A stretch of DNA of 64,000 nt from Microbacterium sp. No. 7 (GCF_001314225.1 NZ_CP012697.1:2294001-2358000), one strand, 5' to 3'. Positions 1-9,759 are shown, numbered from the stretch's first letter. Notes: generated from the letters alone by a model not told the origin. Numbers and translations: made by a program.

Positions 1-635
1 GAGTACGCGCCGTCGGCCTCGCCGATGTTCAGCGCGTCGAGGTCGTCGAGACCGGCCGGGCAGACGATCCCGGTCTCCGGGAGCGTCAGCCCGCGTTCCA
101 GGTCGGCCCAGGGCACCTCCAGGTCGATCGTGACCGTGCCCGCGTCGTCGTCCGCCGTGATCGCGACGTCACCCGGTCCCATGACGATGTCCTTGGTCCC
201 GGACGTGTCGGCGAAGGCACGCAGCGAGCTCGCGACCACGGTCGGCGTCACCGCGGTGCCGTCGGAGCACGTGGCGCCGTCGCGGATCGTGAAGACCGCG
301 CGTTCCGGTGCGATGTCCCACTCCTCCGCGAGCCCGCCGGCGGTGGCGTGGTCCGCGTCCTGGTAGAGGAGCGTCTCGTACAACAGCGAGGCCACGTTGT
401 AGGCCGCTCCCCCGCTCGCCTTCATGGGGTTGAAGCTGTTGGGGTCCGAGATCTCCGAGATCCGGATCGTGTCGGTCGCGTGCTCGCCGTCCGCGCCCGC
501 GCTCCCTCCTCCTCCGCTGCCGGTCGTGCAGCCGGCGACGAGCATCGTTCCGAGCGCCAGGCCGGCGAGGCCGGCGAGACCCGCCGGCCGTCGGCGGCCG
601 ATGCGTCTCGGTGTTCCGTCGTTCTTGTCGTTCAC
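1..635 (-). CDS. ABC transporter solute-binding lipoprotein, family 5 (partial)
   Basis: Partial gene that runs off the left window edge; about 211 N-terminal residues are visible. It is a secreted lipoprotein: a twin-Arg-rich N-terminus, a hydrophobic stretch and the lipobox LVAGC. The segment ISEISDPNSFNPMKAS followed by a YETL-type helix is typical of extracytoplasmic binding proteins (SBP_bac_5) that feed peptide/opine/nickel ABC importers. The GTG start at 635 was chosen because AGGAGG lies 8 nt upstream. It lies 78 nt downstream of the amidase gene on the same strand, with a small hairpin between. It is clearly paralogous to the binding protein at 60739-62280 (shared pattern RDGATCSDGT / RDDATCADGT and GLTLPETGIVCPAGL / GLTLAQTGIICPAGL). 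The substrate is not readable from sequence; the adjacent amidase suggests an amide or peptide. Confidence 0.85.
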   Translation of the reverse strand, partial: MNDKNDGTPRRIGRRRPAGLAGLAGLALGTMLVAGCTTGSGGGGSAGADGEHATDTIRISEISDPNSFNPMKASGGAAYNVASLLYETLLYQDADHATAGGLAEEWDIAPERAVFTIRDGATCSDGTAVTPTVVASSLRAFADTSGTKDIVMGPGDVAITADDDAGTVTIDLEVPWADLERGLTLPETGIVCPAGLDDLDALNIGEADGAY

Positions 636-664
636 GAGTTCTTCCTCCTGATCTTGATCTGATG

Positions 665-688
665 CGCGAGCGCCTCTTCGCGCTCGCG
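665..688 (-). terminator. Hairpin between amidase and binding-protein genes
   Basis: A 9-bp perfect stem (CGCGAGCGC / GCGCTCGCG) closes a 6-nt loop in the 78-nt spacer. It has no T-tract. It could be a terminator or an attenuator that lowers expression between the two genes. Confidence 0.4.
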
Positions 689-713
689 GCTCTGGGGGCG
701 GGGCGTCGATCCG

Positions 714-2105
714 TCAGTCCAGGACGCTCCAGTCCGGGGTGGCCTCGGCGCCGCGATGCTGCTCGTACCAGTGCGCCGCCCTGAGCACGCGCAGGTCCTC
801 CCATCGCGACGCGGCGATCTGCAGGCCGATGGGCTTGCCCTCCGCCGAGAACCCGCAGTTGACCGAGACGGCGGGCGCCCCGGCGGCGCTGAGCGGACGG
901 GTGAAGATGGCGTGCCGCGACGTCTCCTCGAGCTGCGTGCTCTCGGCCGGGCCGGGGAGGAACCCGATCGTCGGCGACAGCACGACGTCGTAGGCGTCGA
1001 GCAGCGCGCAGGTCTCCCGGACGAGCGGGATGACCATGTTGATCGAGCGGATGAGATCGACGGCCGACCGCGACTCGGTGCCGGCGACCGATCGCAGCAG
1101 CTGCGGATCGGCCTTGTCGAGGTCGGTGACGATCGGGTCGTCGTGCACGGCCGTCCACCGGTTCGCGGCCTGGAAGACGGCCTGTCCCTGCGACACGTAG
1201 TCGTGCGACAGATAGGGGCCGACGGCCTCGACGCGTGCGCCCGCGGCCTCGAAGACGCGCGCCGCACGCTCGACGGCCGCCACGATCTCCGGGTCGACCA
1301 GCTTGCCCTCCTGCAGATCGGTGCACACGGCGATGCGCATCGAGGAGACGTCGATGTCGAGGTCTGTCCAGGGCAGGTCCTGATAGGGCATCGCGAAGCA
1401 GTCGCGCGCGTCGGGGAGCGACAGGAACCGCATCGCGAGCGCGGCGTCCTCGACGGACCGGGTCATCGGCCCCGCGACGCGGCCGAAGTAGACGTTCCAG
1501 AACGGCACGCGTCCGAAGGACGGCTTGAAGCCGACGACGCCGCTCATCGCCGCCGGCACCCGGATGGATCCGCCGATGTCCGTGCCGAGGTTCAGCGGGG
1601 CGTACCCCAGCGCGGTCGCCGATCCGGCGCCCGCCGACGAGCCGCCGGTGTTCCAGGCGGGGTTCCACGCGTTCCTCGCCACCCCGTATCTCGTCGAGAC
1701 GCCGGATGCCGTTCCCATGAAGTCCGGGACATTGGTGCTCGCGACGACCACGGCGCCGGCCTCCAGCATCCGGTCGACGGAGGGCTCGTTCTGCGCGGGC
1801 AGGGTCGGCGTGCAGGCCAGGCTCCCGTAGGTGCGCGGCATCGTCGTCATGGACAGCCGCTCCTTGATCGTCACCGGGACGCCGTCGAGCGGCCCGAGGG
1901 GCGCGCCGCGGCGCCAGCGCTCGTCGCTCGCCGCGGCGCGGGCGCGGGCGTCGTCCGTGTTCCGCTCCGCGATCGCGCGATGCACCGGATCCTTGCCGGC
2001 GATCTTCGCCAGGCTCTGCTCGAGCGCCTCCGTGGGAGTCAGCCGTCCCGCCGAGAAGGCCTGGGACAGCGCGGCGATTCCTCCTGCAGGCGTCGTCGAT
2101 GACAT
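714..2105 (-). CDS. Amidase (amidase-signature family)
   Basis: 463-aa amidase-signature hydrolase that cleaves carboxamide bonds through a Ser-cisSer-Lys triad. All three residues are visible: Lys81 in VPVTIKERL, cis-Ser156 in TGGSSAGAGSA and nucleophile Ser180 in GTDIGGSIRVPA. The C-terminal stretch GLQIAASRWEDLRVL is the usual end of the fold. ATG 2105 is chosen because AGGAG lies 8 nt upstream; an upstream in-frame extension of about 60 residues has arginine/proline-rich composition and overlaps the divergent promoter region. Nothing suggests a GatCAB role (no gatB or gatC nearby). The genes on either side, a binding protein and an Lrp-type regulator, point to catabolism of an imported amide or peptide-like compound. 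Confidence 0.9.
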   Translation of the reverse strand: MSSTTPAGGIAALSQAFSAGRLTPTEALEQSLAKIAGKDPVHRAIAERNTDDARARAAASDERWRRGAPLGPLDGVPVTIKERLSMTTMPRTYGSLACTPTLPAQNEPSVDRMLEAGAVVVASTNVPDFMGTASGVSTRYGVARNAWNPAWNTGGSSAGAGSATALGYAPLNLGTDIGGSIRVPAAMSGVVGFKPSFGRVPFWNVYFGRVAGPMTRSVEDAALAMRFLSLPDARDCFAMPYQDLPWTDLDIDVSSMRIAVCTDLQEGKLVDPEIVAAVERAARVFEAAGARVEAVGPYLSHDYVSQGQAVFQAANRWTAVHDDPIVTDLDKADPQLLRSVAGTESRSAVDLIRSINMVIPLVRETCALLDAYDVVLSPTIGFLPGPAESTQLEETSRHAIFTRPLSAAGAPAVSVNCGFSAEGKPIGLQIAASRWEDLRVLRAAHWYEQHRGAEATPDWSVLD

Positions 2106-2292
2106 CGATCCTGCTCCTCTCTGAGCCGATGGGGCGGTCGGCGGTCGTGTTGATGCGCCGGGGTCCGCTCGGGTGATCCGAAGGTATCGTTGGACCCTCT
2201 CAGCCGGAGAAGATGTCGGATCTGTTCCAAGAATCGGAGGATGATGAAACAAAGTCGATATCCGCGCGACGAAGCGAACAAGAGGAACGGTC

Positions 2293-3288
2293 ATGCGTGA
2301 GACCTACGACGAGATCGATCTGCGCATCATCCATGCCCTGCAGATCGCACCCCGGGCGCCGTGGCGCCGGCTGGCGGGACCCCTCGAGATCAGCACGGCG
2401 ACGCTGACGCGGCGCTGGAGCGACATCACGCGGCGCGGGGACGCGCGGATCACCGCCTACGCGAATCCGCGCCGCATCGGCGGGGCCGCGATGCTGGAGG
2501 TGAGCTGCACGCCCAGCGCGGTGGAGGAGGTCGCCGCGGCGATCGCCCGCGCACGGCAGGCCGCGACGGTGCGGGAGATGTCCGGGTCGGCGGACCTGCT
2601 GGTGTCGGTGCGCACCCGCTCGGTGGCCGAGGCCGCGGCGTTCATCCGCGGGCTGCGGAACCTCTCCGGCGTGCAGAGGATCCAGTCGAACGTGGTGACG
2701 CGGCTGTTCGCGACGGCCGCGCAGTGGCGGCTGAACGCGCTCACACCGGCCCAGATCCGCGCCGTGCACGCCCTCGCCCCCACGCCGCCGCGCGAGCCTC
2801 CGCGCCCGCTCGCCGAGCTCGACGAGCGCATCGTCCGCGCCCTGGGCCGAGACGGACGAGCCTCCGCCACGCTGCTCGCGCAGGAGCTCGGCATCAGCCT
2901 CAACACCGTGCGGCGCCGGCTGCAGCCGCTGTTCGAGAGCGGGACGGTGGAGATCCGGTGCGACATCAGCCCGGCGGTCGCCGAGCGGGAGGCGCTCGCG
3001 GCGTTCTGGCTGCGGGTGCCGCCGGAGCGCCTCATCGCGACGGCGCAGGCGATGACCAACGCGCCCTCGATCCGCGCCGTGTTCACGCTCACGGGCCCCT
3101 GCAACCTCTTCCTCGTGGCGTGGCTGCGTCATCCGTCCGAGCTTCCCGACTTCGAGACGCAGCTCGTCCGCCTGGCACCGGGCATCATCGTCGGCGATCG
3201 CGCCGTGCAGCTGCGCGTCCTCAAGCTCGCGGGGAGGCTGCTGGGCGACGACGGGCGGGTCACCGAGGTCATCCCGATGGACTACTGA
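2293..3288 (+). CDS. Lrp/AsnC-family regulator with two HTH-ligand modules
   Basis: 331-aa transcriptional regulator made of two AsnC-like halves. The first HTH is at about residues 5-45 (EIDLRIIHALQIAPRAPWRR); the second begins near residue 170 (LDERIVRALGRDGRASATLL, then ELGISLNTVRRRL). Each is followed by an RAM/AsnC-like ligand domain. Start ATG 2293 has GAGGA about 6 nt upstream. It is divergent from the amidase across a 187-bp gap and likely controls that gene in response to an amino-acid-like effector (inference). A close paralogue of its first module begins near 63820 at the other end of the window (ALQIAPRASW). Confidence 0.85.
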   Translation: MRETYDEIDLRIIHALQIAPRAPWRRLAGPLEISTATLTRRWSDITRRGDARITAYANPRRIGGAAMLEVSCTPSAVEEVAAAIARARQAATVREMSGSADLLVSVRTRSVAEAAAFIRGLRNLSGVQRIQSNVVTRLFATAAQWRLNALTPAQIRAVHALAPTPPREPPRPLAELDERIVRALGRDGRASATLLAQELGISLNTVRRRLQPLFESGTVEIRCDISPAVAEREALAAFWLRVPPERLIATAQAMTNAPSIRAVFTLTGPCNLFLVAWLRHPSELPDFETQLVRLAPGIIVGDRAVQLRVLKLAGRLLGDDGRVTEVIPMDY

Positions 3289-3330
3289 GCACCGACGTCG
3301 CCGCCGCGGATCGCAGGGCACCGCGACGGC

Positions 3331-3366
3331 GAAGGCGCCCCGCGGATCTCTCCGCGGGGCGCCTTC
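3331..3366. terminator. Bidirectional terminator
   Basis: 16-bp perfect stem (GAAGGCGCCCCGCGGA) with a 4-nt TCTC loop between the converging regulator and pdxS genes. It probably ends transcription from both sides. Confidence 0.9.
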
Positions 3367-3383
3367 GAGGTTCGGGCCGGCGT

Positions 3384-4274
3384 CTACCAGCCGCGCTCCG
3401 CCAGGCGGTGCGGCGCGGGCAGGTCGGAGACGTTGATGCCGACCATCGCCTCGCCGAGGCCCCGCGAGACCTCCGCGATCACCGCGGGGTCGTCGTGGAA
3501 CGTCGTGGCCTTGACGATCGCGGCGGCGCGCTTCGCGGGCTCGCCCGACTTGAAGATGCCCGAGCCCACGAACACGCCGTCGGCGCCCAGCTGCATCATC
3601 ATCGCGGCGTCGGCGGGCGTGGCGACTCCTCCGGCGACGAACAGCACGACGGGGAGCCTGCCGGTCTCGGCGACCTCGGCGACGAGCTCGTAGGGCGCCT
3701 GCAGCTCCTTGGCGGCGACGTACAGCTCGTCCTTCGTCTTGGCGCGCAGCGCATTGATCTCGCCCTGGATCGTGCGGATGTGCTTGGTCGCCTCGGAGAC
3801 GTCGCCCGTGCCGGCCTCGCCCTTCGAGCGGATCATCGCGGCGCCCTCGGTGATGCGGCGCAGCGCCTCGCCCAGGTTCGTCGCACCGCACACGAACGGC
3901 ACCTGGAAGCCCCACTTGTCGATGTGGTTGACGTAGTCGGCGGGCGAGAGCACCTCCGACTCGTCGATGTAGTCGACGCCGAGCTGCTGCAGCACCTGGG
4001 CCTCGACGAAGTGGCCGATGCGCGCCTTCGCCATGACCGGGATCGAGACGGCCTCGATGATGCCGTCGATCATGTCGGGGTCGCTCATGCGCGACACGCC
4101 GCCCTGCGCGCGGATGTCCGCCGGCACGCGCTCGAGCGCCATGACGGCGACGGCCCCGGCGTCCTCGGCGATCTTCGCCTGTTCGGGGGTGACGACGTCC
4201 ATGATGACGCCGCCCTTGAGCATCTCGGCGAGACCGCGCTTGACGCGCGCCGATCCGGTGGTCGCTTCGCTCAC
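3384..4274 (-). CDS. pdxS: Pyridoxal 5'-phosphate synthase, PdxS (lyase) subunit
   Basis: 296 aa, full length for PdxS/Pdx1, the (beta-alpha)8-barrel subunit that condenses ribose 5-phosphate, glyceraldehyde 3-phosphate and ammonia to PLP. The two Schiff-base lysines are visible: Lys83 in [10 protein letters not shown] and Lys151 in [29 protein letters not shown] and the GSGIFKS phosphate site are also diagnostic. Start is GTG 4274 with AGAGG 6 nt upstream. The glutaminase subunit PdxT, which supplies the ammonia, is not adjacent and must lie outside the window. The gene is divergent from a MocR-type regulator across 62 bp, suggesting that the regulator controls it. Confidence 0.97.
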   Translation of the reverse strand: MSEATTGSARVKRGLAEMLKGGVIMDVVTPEQAKIAEDAGAVAVMALERVPADIRAQGGVSRMSDPDMIDGIIEAVSIPVMAKARIGHFVEAQVLQQLGVDYIDESEVLSPADYVNHIDKWGFQVPFVCGATNLGEALRRITEGAAMIRSKGEAGTGDVSEATKHIRTIQGEINALRAKTKDELYVAAKELQAPYELVAEVAETGRLPVVLFVAGGVATPADAAMMMQLGADGVFVGSGIFKSGEPAKRAAAIVKATTFHDDPAVIAEVSRGLGEAMVGINVSDLPAPHRLAERGW

Positions 4275-4336
4275 GGAAAACCTCTCTCTTATGTCCTAGG
4301 CCAAAAACTATCATGTCTGTCTCCTACACTGCGAAC
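4275..4336. promoter_or_regulatory. pdxS / pdxR divergent control region
   Basis: AT-rich 62-bp spacer in a GC-rich setting. The hexamer TACACT (4325-4330) ends exactly 6 nt before ATG 4337, giving a leaderless pdxR transcript. Two similar direct sequences, ATGTCCTAGGCC and ATGTCTGTCTCC, lie about 22 bp apart and resemble the paired direct repeats bound by MocR/PdxR regulators. The operator assignment is inference. Confidence 0.55.
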
Positions 4337-5671
4337 ATGACCACCACCGACCCGGCGATCCGCGGATCGTCCGCATCGGAGATCGCCGACAGCGTGCGCG
4401 AGCTGCTCGAGCGCGGCGTGCTCGCCCCGGGCGACGCGCTGCCGCCCGTGCGCTCCCTCGCCGACAGCCTGGGCGTCAACCGCAACACCGCGATGGCGGC
4501 CTATCGCCAGCTCGCGCACGCCGGCCTGGTGATCGCGCGCGGCCGCGCGGGCACCGTCGTGGCGGAGCGCTCCCGCACGCCCCAGGAGGGGTTCGCCCCG
4601 GCCACCGTGCTGCGCGACGTCGGAACCGGCAACCCCGACCCGTCGCTCATCCCCGATCCCACGCCGGCCCTGCACCGCGTGGGCGGGCGCCCCGTGCTGT
4701 ACGGCGAGCCCGTCGTCGATCGCGATCTCGAGCGCTGGGCGACGCGCTGGATCGCCGACGCGGTCCCCGCCGGCCGGGCCTCGCGCCTGACCGTGACGGG
4801 CGGCGCCGTCGACGCCGTCGAGCGCCTGCTCGCGCAGGCGCTCACGCGCGACGACGCGGTCGCGCTCGAAGACCCGTGCTTCCTCGCGAGCATCCAGACC
4901 GTGCGCCTCGGCGGCTATCGCGCCGTGCCGGTCGAGGTGGATGCCGAGGGCATGACCCCCGCCGGGCTCCGTGCCGCGCTGGCGGCCGGCGTGCGCGCCG
5001 TCGTCTGCACGCCCCGCGCCCAGAACCCGACGGGCGCGAGCCTGAGCGCTCGCCGCGCCGCCGCGCTGCGCGCCGAGCTCGCCGACCACCCGTACGTGCT
5101 CGTCGTCGAGGACGATCACTTCTCGATGCTGTCGCAGCGGCCCTACCACTCCCTCATCGGCCCCGACCATCGCCGGTGGGCGCTCGTGCGCTCCGTGTCG
5201 AAGTTCCTGGGCCCCGACATGTGCCTCGCGGTCACGGCATCCGACCCCGACACGGCCGATCGCCTCGCACTCCGGCTCAGCCCGGGCACGACATGGGTGA
5301 GCCACCTGCTGCAGCGGCTCGTCGCGGCCCTCGCCGACGACGAGGAGATCGCCGCGCGCATCGCGGCAGCCGGCCGTCACTACGCCGCGCGCAACCTGGC
5401 CTTCGCCGGGCTCCTGCGGGAGCGCGGCATCGACGCGGAGGCCGGCGACGGACTCAACCTATGGGTCCCCCTCCCCGTTCCCGCGCAGGCCGTCGCGGTG
5501 CGGCTCATGCGCCGCGGATGGCTCGCCCGCACGGGCGACGAGTTCGTGCTCGAGGGCGCCGACGCGCGCCGGCGCCTGCGCCTCACGGTGCACGATCTCG
5601 ACGACGAGGAGGCGCGCCGCCTCGCGGGCGACATCGCCGAGGCCGTCGACGAGGCCCGCGCGGACGGCTGA
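4337..5671 (+). CDS. pdxR: MocR/PdxR-type regulator (GntR HTH + aminotransferase-like domain)
   Basis: 444-aa chimeric regulator: an N-terminal GntR winged helix (about residues 10-75; LPPVRSLADSLGVNRNTAMA) fused to a fold-type I aminotransferase-like domain. Aminotransferase landmarks are PRAQNPTGASLS, VVEDDHF (the Asp that contacts the pyridine nitrogen) and SVSKFLGPD with the PLP-binding lysine. PdxR proteins sense PLP and activate pdxS/pdxT. ATG 4337 is preferred over ATG 4313 because it coincides with the expected transcript start, and neither has a Shine-Dalgarno sequence. The neighbours pdxS (divergent) and pdxY (51 nt downstream) support the PdxR assignment over other MocR subgroups. 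Confidence 0.85.
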   Translation: MTTTDPAIRGSSASEIADSVRELLERGVLAPGDALPPVRSLADSLGVNRNTAMAAYRQLAHAGLVIARGRAGTVVAERSRTPQEGFAPATVLRDVGTGNPDPSLIPDPTPALHRVGGRPVLYGEPVVDRDLERWATRWIADAVPAGRASRLTVTGGAVDAVERLLAQALTRDDAVALEDPCFLASIQTVRLGGYRAVPVEVDAEGMTPAGLRAALAAGVRAVVCTPRAQNPTGASLSARRAAALRAELADHPYVLVVEDDHFSMLSQRPYHSLIGPDHRRWALVRSVSKFLGPDMCLAVTASDPDTADRLALRLSPGTTWVSHLLQRLVAALADDEEIAARIAAAGRHYAARNLAFAGLLRERGIDAEAGDGLNLWVPLPVPAQAVAVRLMRRGWLARTGDEFVLEGADARRRLRLTVHDLDDEEARRLAGDIAEAVDEARADG

Positions 5672-5722
5672 CCGCGACGCCGGGCGACGATGACGCGCCG
5701 GTGAAGATGGGATGATCGAGCG

Positions 5723-6574
5723 GTGAAGATCCTCTCCATCCAGTCCGCCGTCGCCTACGGGCACGTCGGCAACTCCGCGGCCGTCTTCCCGCTCCAGCGC
5801 ATCGGCGTCGAGGTGCTCCCCGTGTACACGGTGAACTTCTCGAACCACACGGGCTACGGAGCCTGGCGCGGGCCGCTCATCGCGCCCGACGACGTGCGCG
5901 AGGTCATCACCGGCATCGAGGAGCGCGGCGTGCTCGGCCAGATCGACGTCGTGCTGTCGGGCTACCAGGGCGGGGAGGGCATCGCCGACGTCATCCTCGA
6001 CGCCGTCGCCCGCGTGAAGCGGGCCAACCCCGACGCGGTCTACGCGTGCGACCCCGTGATGGGCAACGCGAAGAGCGGATGCTTCGTGGCGCCGGCGATC
6101 CCCGTGCTGCTGCGCGACCGCGTGGTGCCCGCGGCCGACATCATCACGCCGAACCAGTTCGAGCTGGGCTTCCTCACCGAGACGGAGCCGTCGGACCTCG
6201 CCTCGACGCTCGCCGCCGCCGACCTCGCGCGCGCGAGCGGCCCGCGCACGGTGCTCGTGACGAGCGTCGAGCGCCCCGACAGGCCCGACGACACGATCGA
6301 GATGCTCGCGGTGACCGACGACGGGGCGTGGATCGTGCAGACGCCGCGCATCCCGATGAAGGCCAACGGGTCGGGCGACGTCGCCGCGGCCCTGTTCACC
6401 GCCCATTTCCGCACCACGGGCGACGCGGCAGCGGCGCTGGCGCGCACGACGTCGAGCGTGTTCGACCTGCTCCAGGCCACCCACGACTCGGGCGAGCGCG
6501 AGCTGCGGCTCGTCGAGTCGCAGGAGTTCTACGCGCACCCCCGCCTGCAGTTCGAGGTCGCGCGGGTGCGCTGA
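5723..6574 (+). CDS. pdxY: Pyridoxal kinase PdxY
   Basis: 283-aa ribokinase-superfamily enzyme that phosphorylates pyridoxal to PLP (salvage route). N-terminal ILSIQSAVAYGHVGNSAA and HTGYGAWRG match pyridoxal kinases. DPVMGN, ADIITPNQFEL and the anion-hole/catalytic motif KANGSGDV (Asp is the general base) are intact. Start is GTG 5723. No good Shine-Dalgarno sequence is present, but GATGAT (5711-5716) ends 6 nt upstream, consistent with a leaderless transcript. With pdxS and PdxR it forms a vitamin B6 island combining synthesis, salvage and control. Confidence 0.95.
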   Translation: MKILSIQSAVAYGHVGNSAAVFPLQRIGVEVLPVYTVNFSNHTGYGAWRGPLIAPDDVREVITGIEERGVLGQIDVVLSGYQGGEGIADVILDAVARVKRANPDAVYACDPVMGNAKSGCFVAPAIPVLLRDRVVPAADIITPNQFELGFLTETEPSDLASTLAAADLARASGPRTVLVTSVERPDRPDDTIEMLAVTDDGAWIVQTPRIPMKANGSGDVAAALFTAHFRTTGDAAAALARTTSSVFDLLQATHDSGERELRLVESQEFYAHPRLQFEVARVR

Positions 6575-6595
6575 GCGCCCCGGCACCGGTCTCCG

Positions 6596-7204
6596 CTACC
6601 CCCGGTCGGGGTAGACCTCGTCGAACGCCGCCTGCCACTGCGGCGCGTCGTCGGGGCAGAGGTAGTCGGTGCCGAACACCATGATCGAGGCGACGTTCGC
6701 CTCGCCCTCGGCCCGCTGCTCCTCCGGGAGCGACTCCAGCAGCGACATGAACAGCGACGACGTCGCCACGTGCACCCGGAAGGTCTCCGCCGACACCCGG
6801 TGCTGGTTCAGGATCGACGTCTCGCACGCGTCGAGGGCGAGGGCGAGCGTGATCCGCTCGGACTGCGCGTCCCACGTGCCGCCGTTGCCCTCGACCCAGG
6901 CCTGCTGCGCGTCCACGAGCGCGCGCTGCGCCTCGGTGCGCGGCACCAGCTCGTCGACGCCGGGGCGCTGCTGCTGATCGGCGAAGAACCGCTCGCGCTC
7001 CGCGAAGGCGTCGGCGAACGCGTCGTCGGGAGGCGACGTCGCGCCGTCCCCGTCGGGCTCCGGCGACGCTCCCCCGTCCGGAGACGCGCCCGGCGACGAC
7101 GCGGCGGTCTCGGACGGGGGCGCGGACGACGTGCCGCACCCCGTCAGCACCGCGAGCCCGGCCGCGGCGAGGAGAAGGGCGCCGCACGTGCGCGTCGTCG
7201 TCAT
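6596..7204 (-). CDS. Putative secreted lipoprotein, function unknown
   Basis: 202 aa. Signal peptide with lipobox LAVLTGC, then a low-complexity Ser/Pro/Gly/Asp linker to about residue 60, then a helical domain with conserved-looking DACE and FGTDYLCPDD motifs. The two cysteines in these motifs could form a disulfide as in small actinobacterial exported domains (DUF732-like), but this is only a resemblance. ATG 7204 has AGAGGA about 11 nt upstream. It converges with pdxY across 21 nt. Function not recognised. Confidence 0.75.
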   Translation of the reverse strand: MTTTRTCGALLLAAAGLAVLTGCGTSSAPPSETAASSPGASPDGGASPEPDGDGATSPPDDAFADAFAERERFFADQQQRPGVDELVPRTEAQRALVDAQQAWVEGNGGTWDAQSERITLALALDACETSILNQHRVSAETFRVHVATSSLFMSLLESLPEEQRAEGEANVASIMVFGTDYLCPDDAPQWQAAFDEVYPDRG

Positions 7205-7243
7205 CTCAGGCCGTTCCTCTCGTCGCTCCGCGATCGCCCGGGG

Positions 7244-7777
7244 CTACGCGGGCCAGGCGGAGGCGACCGCCTCTCGCACCTCGCCGAGCAGCTGCGGCAG
7301 CGCCTTGGTCTTGGCGATGATCGGGAAGAAGTTCGCGTCCGACGTCCAGCGCGGCACGATGTGCTGGTGCAGGTGCTCCTCGACGCCGGCGCCCGCGACC
7401 TGGCCCTGGTTCATGCCGATGTTGAAGCCGTCGCACCGGGAGACGGCGCGCAGCACGCGCATCGCCGTCTGCGTCAGCTCGCCGATCTCGGCCACCTCCT
7501 CGGGCGACGCCTGGTCGTACGTCGCGATGTGCCGGTAGGGGCAGATCAGCAGATGGCCGGAGTTGTAGGGGAACAGGTTCAGGAGCACGTACGACGTGAC
7601 CCCCCGGTGCACGATGAGGCCGTCGGCGTCGGCGCCCGCGGGCGCCGCGCAGAACGGGCAGGTGTCCCGCAGCGGCTGGGGGCCCGCCTTGATGTACGCC
7701 ATCCGGTGAGGGGTCCACAGCCGCTGGAACTCGTCGGGCACGCCGACCAGCTGCGCGGCGTCGTCGAGCTCGGTCAC
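7244..7777 (-). CDS. HIT-family (histidine triad) nucleotide hydrolase/phosphorylase
   Basis: 177 aa. The histidine triad H135-L-H137-Q-H139 followed by IVPRW is intact. CPFC (Cys40/Cys43) together with the downstream CPYRH is the zinc site of Ap4A-phosphorylase-like HIT proteins. The GTG start at 7777 overlaps the thrS stop as GTGA, so translation is probably coupled. The coupling fits clearing of Ap4A, a by-product of aminoacyl-tRNA synthetases, though the exact substrate is inferred. Confidence 0.9.
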   Translation of the reverse strand: MTELDDAAQLVGVPDEFQRLWTPHRMAYIKAGPQPLRDTCPFCAAPAGADADGLIVHRGVTSYVLLNLFPYNSGHLLICPYRHIATYDQASPEEVAEIGELTQTAMRVLRAVSRCDGFNIGMNQGQVAGAGVEEHLHQHIVPRWTSDANFFPIIAKTKALPQLLGEVREAVASAWPA

Positions 7778-9747
7778 GGGAGGTCCTCGGCCGTGTTCAC
7801 GAGCGTCTTCTCGGCGATCGCGCGCACGATCCGGTCGATCGCCTCGTCCACCGGGATGCCGTTGGTCTGCGTCCCGTCGCGGAAGCGGAACGACACGGTG
7901 CCCGCCGAGCGGTCCTGCTCGCCCGCGATGAGCTGGAGCGGCACCTTCTGGGTCGTGTGCGTGCGGATCTTCTTCTGCATGCGGTCGTCGGAGTGGTCGA
8001 CCTCGGCGCGCACGCCCGCGGCACGGAGGCGCTCGACGATGCCGTCGAGGTACGGCGCGAACTCGTCGGCGACGGGGATGCCGATGACCTGCACGGGCGA
8101 CAGCCATACCGGGAACGCGCCCGCGTAGTGCTCCAGCAGGATCGCGAAGAACCGCTCGATCGAGCCGAACAGCGCGCGATGGATCATGATCGGGCGGTGC
8201 TTCTCGCCGTCGGGCCCCGTGTACTCGAGGCCGAAGCGCTCGGGGAGGTTGGGGTCGACCTGCACGGTGGAGAGCTGCCAGGTGCGGCCGATGGCATCCT
8301 TCGTCTTCAGGTCGATCTTCGGGCCGTAGAAGGCCGCCTCGCCCGGCACCTCGGTCAGCTTGAGCCCGCTCGCGACCGCGACGTTGCGCAGCGCGTTCGT
8401 CGAGTACTCCCAGAACTCGTCGGTGCCGATCCACTTCGACTTCTCGTCGTCGCGCATCGACAGCTCCAGCTCGAAGTCGTCGAGGCCGAAGTCGCGCAGC
8501 ATCGAGATGACGAACTCCAGCACGTGCGTCGCCTCCGCCTCGAGCTGGTCGGGCGTCACGAACAGGTGCGAGTCGTCCTGCGTGAAGCCGCGCACGCGGG
8601 TGAGGCCGTGCAGGGCGCCCGACAGCTCGTTGCGGTAGACAGTGCCGTTCTCGGCGAGACGCATCGGCAGCTCGCGGTAGCTGCGGCCGCGCTCCCGGTA
8701 GATGAGGATGTGCATGGGGCAGTTCATGGGCTTGAGGTAGTAGTCCTGGCCCTGCTTGGTGACGTGCCCGTGCTCGTCGACCTCCTCGTCCATGCGGATC
8801 GGCGGGAACATGCCGTCGCGGTACGTGACGAGGTGGTTCGAGGTGAGGAAGAGGTCCTCCTTCGAGATGTGCGGCGTGTACACGTAGGTGTAGCCGGCCT
8901 CGATGTGCCGGCGGCGCGCGTGCTGCTCCATCTCGCCGCGGACGATGCCGCCCTTGGGATGCCACACCGACAGGCCCGAGCCGATCTCGTCGGGGAACGA
9001 GAACAGGTCGAGCTCGCGGCCGAGCTTGCGGTGGTCACGCTTGGCCGCCTCCTCGAGGCGGTGCTGGTAGGCGCGCAGCTCGTCCTTCGTCGGCCACGCC
9101 GTGCCGTAGATGCGCTGCAGCTGCGGGTTCTTCTCGCTGCCGCGCCAGTAGGCGCCCGCGACGCGCATGAGATCCCAGCCGTTGCCGACCATGCGCGTGC
9201 CCGGCACGTGCGGGCCGCGGCAGAGGTCCTTCCAGACGGTCTCGCCGTCGCGGCCGACGTTGTCGTAGATCGTCAGCTCGCCGGCGCCGACCTCGACGGA
9301 CGCCCCCTCGGTCTTCTCGGCCCCGCCGCCCTTGAGCCCGATCAGCTCGAGCTTGAACGGCTCGTCGGCGAGCTCGGCGCGCGCCTCGTCGTCGCTCACG
9401 ACGCGGCGGACGAAGCGCTGGCCCTCGCGGACGATGCGCTCCATCTCCTTCTTGATGGCCTTGAGGTCGTCGGGCGTGAAGGGCTCGTCGACGCCGAAAT
9501 CGTAGTAGAAGCCGTCGGTGACCGGCGGGCCGATGCCGAGATTCGCCTGCGGCCGGATGCGCTGCACGGCCTGCGCGAGCACGTGCGCCGTCGAGTGGCG
9601 CAGGATGGCGAGGCCGTCGGGGCTGTCGATCGTGACCGGCTCTGTCGCCTGCGTGCCCGTCACCTCGGTCGCGAGGTCGGCGAGCTCTCCGTCGACGCGC
9701 ATCGCGACGACGTTCTTGTCAGGGTACAGATCGAATCCGGTGGTCAC
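7774..9747 (-). CDS. thrS: Threonyl-tRNA synthetase
   Basis: 657 aa. Charges tRNA-Thr. A short, degenerate TGS-like N-terminus (about residues 1-45) is followed by the editing-domain HxxxH (His51-S-T-A-His55), the class II catalytic core ([40 protein letters not shown]) and the C-terminal anticodon-binding domain starting near [12 protein letters not shown]. The GTG start at 9747 lies 6 nt after the hexamer TAGGAT (9759-9754 on the minus strand), so the mRNA is probably leaderless. No room exists for a T-box leader. Confidence 0.97.
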   Translation of the reverse strand: MTTGFDLYPDKNVVAMRVDGELADLATEVTGTQATEPVTIDSPDGLAILRHSTAHVLAQAVQRIRPQANLGIGPPVTDGFYYDFGVDEPFTPDDLKAIKKEMERIVREGQRFVRRVVSDDEARAELADEPFKLELIGLKGGGAEKTEGASVEVGAGELTIYDNVGRDGETVWKDLCRGPHVPGTRMVGNGWDLMRVAGAYWRGSEKNPQLQRIYGTAWPTKDELRAYQHRLEEAAKRDHRKLGRELDLFSFPDEIGSGLSVWHPKGGIVRGEMEQHARRRHIEAGYTYVYTPHISKEDLFLTSNHLVTYRDGMFPPIRMDEEVDEHGHVTKQGQDYYLKPMNCPMHILIYRERGRSYRELPMRLAENGTVYRNELSGALHGLTRVRGFTQDDSHLFVTPDQLEAEATHVLEFVISMLRDFGLDDFELELSMRDDEKSKWIGTDEFWEYSTNALRNVAVASGLKLTEVPGEAAFYGPKIDLKTKDAIGRTWQLSTVQVDPNLPERFGLEYTGPDGEKHRPIMIHRALFGSIERFFAILLEHYAGAFPVWLSPVQVIGIPVADEFAPYLDGIVERLRAAGVRAEVDHSDDRMQKKIRTHTTQKVPLQLIAGEQDRSAGTVSFRFRDGTQTNGIPVDEAIDRIVRAIAEKTLVNTAEDLP

Positions 9748-9759
9748 CGATCCATCCTA
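9748..9759 (-). promoter_or_regulatory. thrS -10 element (leaderless promoter)
   Basis: TAGGAT at 9759-9754 read leftward, then 6 nt, then the GTG start codon; transcription should begin at the start codon. Confidence 0.55.

Noticed and set aside
4313..4336. ATG 4313 as the PdxR start
   Set aside because: It lies upstream of the probable -10 (TACACT, 4325-4330) and has no ribosome site; ATG 4337 fits the transcript start.
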